DNA of 32,263 bases from the IMG/VR virus record IMGVR_UViG_3300030390_001220, positions 1 through 32,263 of that record. One strand, 5' to 3'. A program made the position numbers and the translations under genes. Origin of the DNA: a virus. This document shows, one piece after another, positions 31,180-32,263 of this stretch (position 1 is its first letter; every line of letters starts with the position of its first letter). Below the pieces are notes generated by a model. It made no database searches. It was not told the DNA's origin and saw only the letters and a program-made list of their open reading frames with translations.

Positions 31180-31285
31180 CTTCTTCGCTACTGCTACTGC
31201 TAGGTGGGGATGGTTTGGGAAAAGGGATGACGTTATCTCTATCTTCAGAGTGTATGTCTTTTTTTTCATTTTTATTACTCATCAT
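31100..31285 (-). CDS. Small acidic, serine-rich early protein
   Basis: 61 residues from tandem ATGs (31285/31282), set by a strong ribosome site (GAGGAGGAG) directly upstream; an in-frame ATG at 31306 lies upstream of that site. Sequence features are 'NVIPFPKPSPPSSSSSEED' in the middle and 'FEPDWDGWGNDSKDS' at the end, so probably a disordered acidic protein. It overlaps the helix-turn-helix-like gene by 80 bases in another frame. Function unknown. Acidic disordered early proteins can act as DNA mimics or inhibitors, but nothing here proves that. Confidence 0.5.
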   Translation of the reverse strand: MMSNKNEKKDIHSEDRDNVIPFPKPSPPSSSSSEEDVGSGEGYTIHFEPDWDGWGNDSKDS

Positions 31286-31514
31286 TCTCCTCCTCTTCAA
31301 GTCCATTCATTATACCAAATTTTGCAGACTCGAGATGCCAAAGCACCTCGGCTGGATCTTTCATAGTTGTGATCATCTGAACAGAACCATCTTCTGAATT
31401 TGTTCCTACAATCAAAACTTGTTCAAATTGTTTTGCAGCCATTTCACATACCAAAGGTACGGGTTTAACTGTCTTCCTAACTTTATATGGGAATTTAAGA
31501 ATGTTGTCACTCAT
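31275..31514 (-). CDS. Small early protein with 'SDNILKFP' start
   Basis: 79 residues from the ATG at 31514, which overlaps the zinc-ribbon stop by 4 bases (ATGA). It contains 'EQVLIVGTNSEDGSVQMITT' and 'DPAEVLWHLESAKFGIMN'. The pattern 'xVLxxGxxxxGxxxxxxxxxDxxExLWHLxxAK' resembles a family I recall from marine phages and proteobacterial prophages, without known function. It is a compact alpha/beta protein by appearance. A longer reading from 31535 would start inside the upstream gene and is not favoured. Confidence 0.6.
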   Translation of the reverse strand: MSDNILKFPYKVRKTVKPVPLVCEMAAKQFEQVLIVGTNSEDGSVQMITTMKDPAEVLWHLESAKFGIMNGLEEEENDE

Positions 31515-31681
31515 TTTAATTGAGCACCTTGGCAACAGTCTTCAATGACGGCATGACATAAAACACATTGCTCATGTCCATGTACTTCCATTGTTTGTAA
31601 TGTGCCTTGGCATCTTGGACAACGAGGTGCACAATGATTTTTTACGTCTTCTCGTTTCCATTCGTAGTTTTCTTCTTCCAT
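31511..31681 (-). CDS. Small zinc-ribbon protein
   Basis: 56 residues. 'HCAPRCPRCQGTLQTMEVHG' followed by 'HEQCVLCHAVIEDCCQGA' holds C21-x2-C24 and C39-x2-C42, with further Cys at 17 and 49-50. This is a clear zinc-ribbon plan; the 'EVHGHxQCVxCxxxIxDCCQG' part is, to my memory, common in small phage proteins. It overlaps its upstream neighbour by 40 bases and its downstream neighbour by 4. No further domain is present. It may bind nucleic acid or a host protein; role unknown. Confidence 0.65.
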   Translation of the reverse strand: MEEENYEWKREDVKNHCAPRCPRCQGTLQTMEVHGHEQCVLCHAVIEDCCQGAQLK

Positions 31682-31848
31682 TTTTGATTTATCTCCGTTC
31701 TTAGTGAATGTGTATGACCATTGTATTTCATCTCAGTATATTTGGAAGCTAATCTTCGAGCATCTTGTGCTTCTTCTTCCATACCAGCAGATGCAAATTC
31801 AATTGCCTCTTCTTCAAACCTTTGGATTAACTTGCTTATAAGCCTCAT
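31642..31848 (-). CDS. Small helical early protein
   Basis: 68 residues. 'LIQRFEEEAIEFASAGMEEE' and 'AQDARRLASKYTEMKYNG' form two amphipathic helices, followed by a Lys/Asn-rich tail. GGAG lies about 10 bases before the ATG. It overlaps the upstream gene by 35 bases and the zinc-ribbon gene by 40 bases. No recognised family; a helical binding or adaptor protein is all that can be said. Confidence 0.5.
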   Translation of the reverse strand: MRLISKLIQRFEEEAIEFASAGMEEEAQDARRLASKYTEMKYNGHTHSLRTEINQKWKKKTTNGNEKT

Positions 31849-32089
31849 AATCTTTTTTCTCCACTACATTGTAGTCGCAATCTACAAATGTATAAAAGTT
31901 TCTAGTTGTTCTTTGCTCTTCTCTTTTCAAAGCTTTGTAAACAGCTTCTTGCTCATCAATAGCTTCTATCTTAATAATTTTTTTTACGTTTACAAAAACT
32001 TCTATATAATAAGAGTCGGCCTGGGTATAGTCCATGTTTTTCTTTTTTGCCGTTGATTCCTTTAACATCTTTACAGTACTCGATTTCAT
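31814..32089 (-). CDS. Small early protein, function unknown
   Basis: 91 residues. The first 18 residues are Lys/Ser-rich; then 'YYIEVFVNVKKIIKIEAIDE' and 'QEAVYKALKREEQRT' make a strand-helix unit resembling small 'integron/phage early' alpha-beta proteins. 'TFVDCDYNVVEKKDYEAY' follows. A run GGGGGG before the ATG serves as ribosome site; a second in-frame ATG (residue 19) is an alternative. It overlaps the downstream gene by 35 bases. Family not recognised. Confidence 0.5.
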   Translation of the reverse strand: MKSSTVKMLKESTAKKKNMDYTQADSYYIEVFVNVKKIIKIEAIDEQEAVYKALKREEQRTTRNFYTFVDCDYNVVEKKDYEAYKQVNPKV

Positions 32090-32090
32090 T

Positions 32091-32263
32091 TTACCCCCCT
32101 ATTAATTCTTCAAGTTCATAATCACTTAATGTTTCTAAATAACTTGGATCATCAAACGGATCACGAGTTTTTACTTTAGGTTTTCTTACCTTTATTGTTT
32201 CTTTAACAACAACTGTTTTTACAACAGTCGCCTCTGTTAACACTTGTTCTATCGTATTAAACC
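32091..32263 (-). CDS. Partial small early protein, cut by the window edge
   Basis: Only the C-terminal 56 or so residues are inside the window, ending 'RDPFDDPSYLETLSDYELEE' then 'LIGG' and a TAA at 32091-32093. The frame stays open to the last base. The visible part is Val/Lys/Thr-rich and then acidic. The downstream ATG at 32089 lies just after its stop. Nothing can be said about function. Confidence 0.5.
   Translation of the reverse strand, partial: FNTIEQVLTEATVVKTVVVKETIKVRKPKVKTRDPFDDPSYLETLSDYELEELIGG

Overview
This window is most likely a large part of the genome of a short-tailed (podovirus-like) lytic marine phage, probably infecting an alphaproteobacterium. The phage assignment rests on an unbroken run of virion genes followed by a tightly packed replication block. 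The host guess is inferred from A+T-rich composition, from two small genes of families common in alphaproteobacteria (DUF1289 and DUF1127), and from general resemblance to SAR116/SAR11 podoviruses of the HMO-2011 kind. No terminase, portal, major capsid protein, integrase, lysogeny repressor or phage RNA polymerase is visible. The left edge begins just after what should be the capsid gene and the right edge cuts a gene, so absences apply only to the window.

Layout, plus strand (37-21300, late genes). Two small beta-rich head proteins (37-882) come first. Next is a cluster of small lysine/arginine-rich proteins, several with paired cysteines, plus one small membrane protein (879-2657). The neck and adaptor genes (2661-4518) follow, then a Rossmann-like protein and small structural proteins (4528-5979). 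Next are two fibre-type proteins (5991-7963), a cysteine protein and a 2OG-Fe(II) oxygenase (7965-8863), a chaperone-like protein, and a large gp10-like tail hub (9298-11181). The internal/ejection protein series runs from 11595 to 19704 and ends in a 1543-residue protein. An M15 peptidase endolysin (19701-20156) and several small conserved genes close the block, the last being a DUF1289 gene overprinted on its neighbour.

A 190-base spacer (21301-21490) precedes a lone plus-strand DUF1127 gene. That gene runs tail to tail into the minus-strand block, with a 4-base overlap of stop codons.

Minus strand, transcribed from 32263 towards 21688 (replication and early genes). In transcription order these are a cut gene, several tiny overlapping genes (including a zinc-ribbon protein and a helix-turn-helix-like protein), an SNF2-type helicase and a PD-(D/E)XK-like nuclease. 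A sub-unit follows that appears to have its own sigma70-type promoter (28893-28921) and its own intrinsic terminator (27235-27273). It encodes a ribbon-helix-helix-like protein, a coiled-coil protein and an SSB-like protein. Downstream lie an archaeo-eukaryotic-type primase, a small exported protein, a UvrD/Dda-like SF1 helicase, a DUF6378-like protein and a family A DNA polymerase with a leucine at the position equivalent to E. coli Phe762.

Together the minus-strand genes look able to prime, unwind, coat, cut and copy phage DNA. The plus-strand genes build the particle, deliver its DNA and lyse the cell. The least explained parts are the basic/cysteine protein cluster after the capsid, the DUF1289/DUF1127 pair at the convergence point, and the chain of tiny overlapping early genes at the right end.
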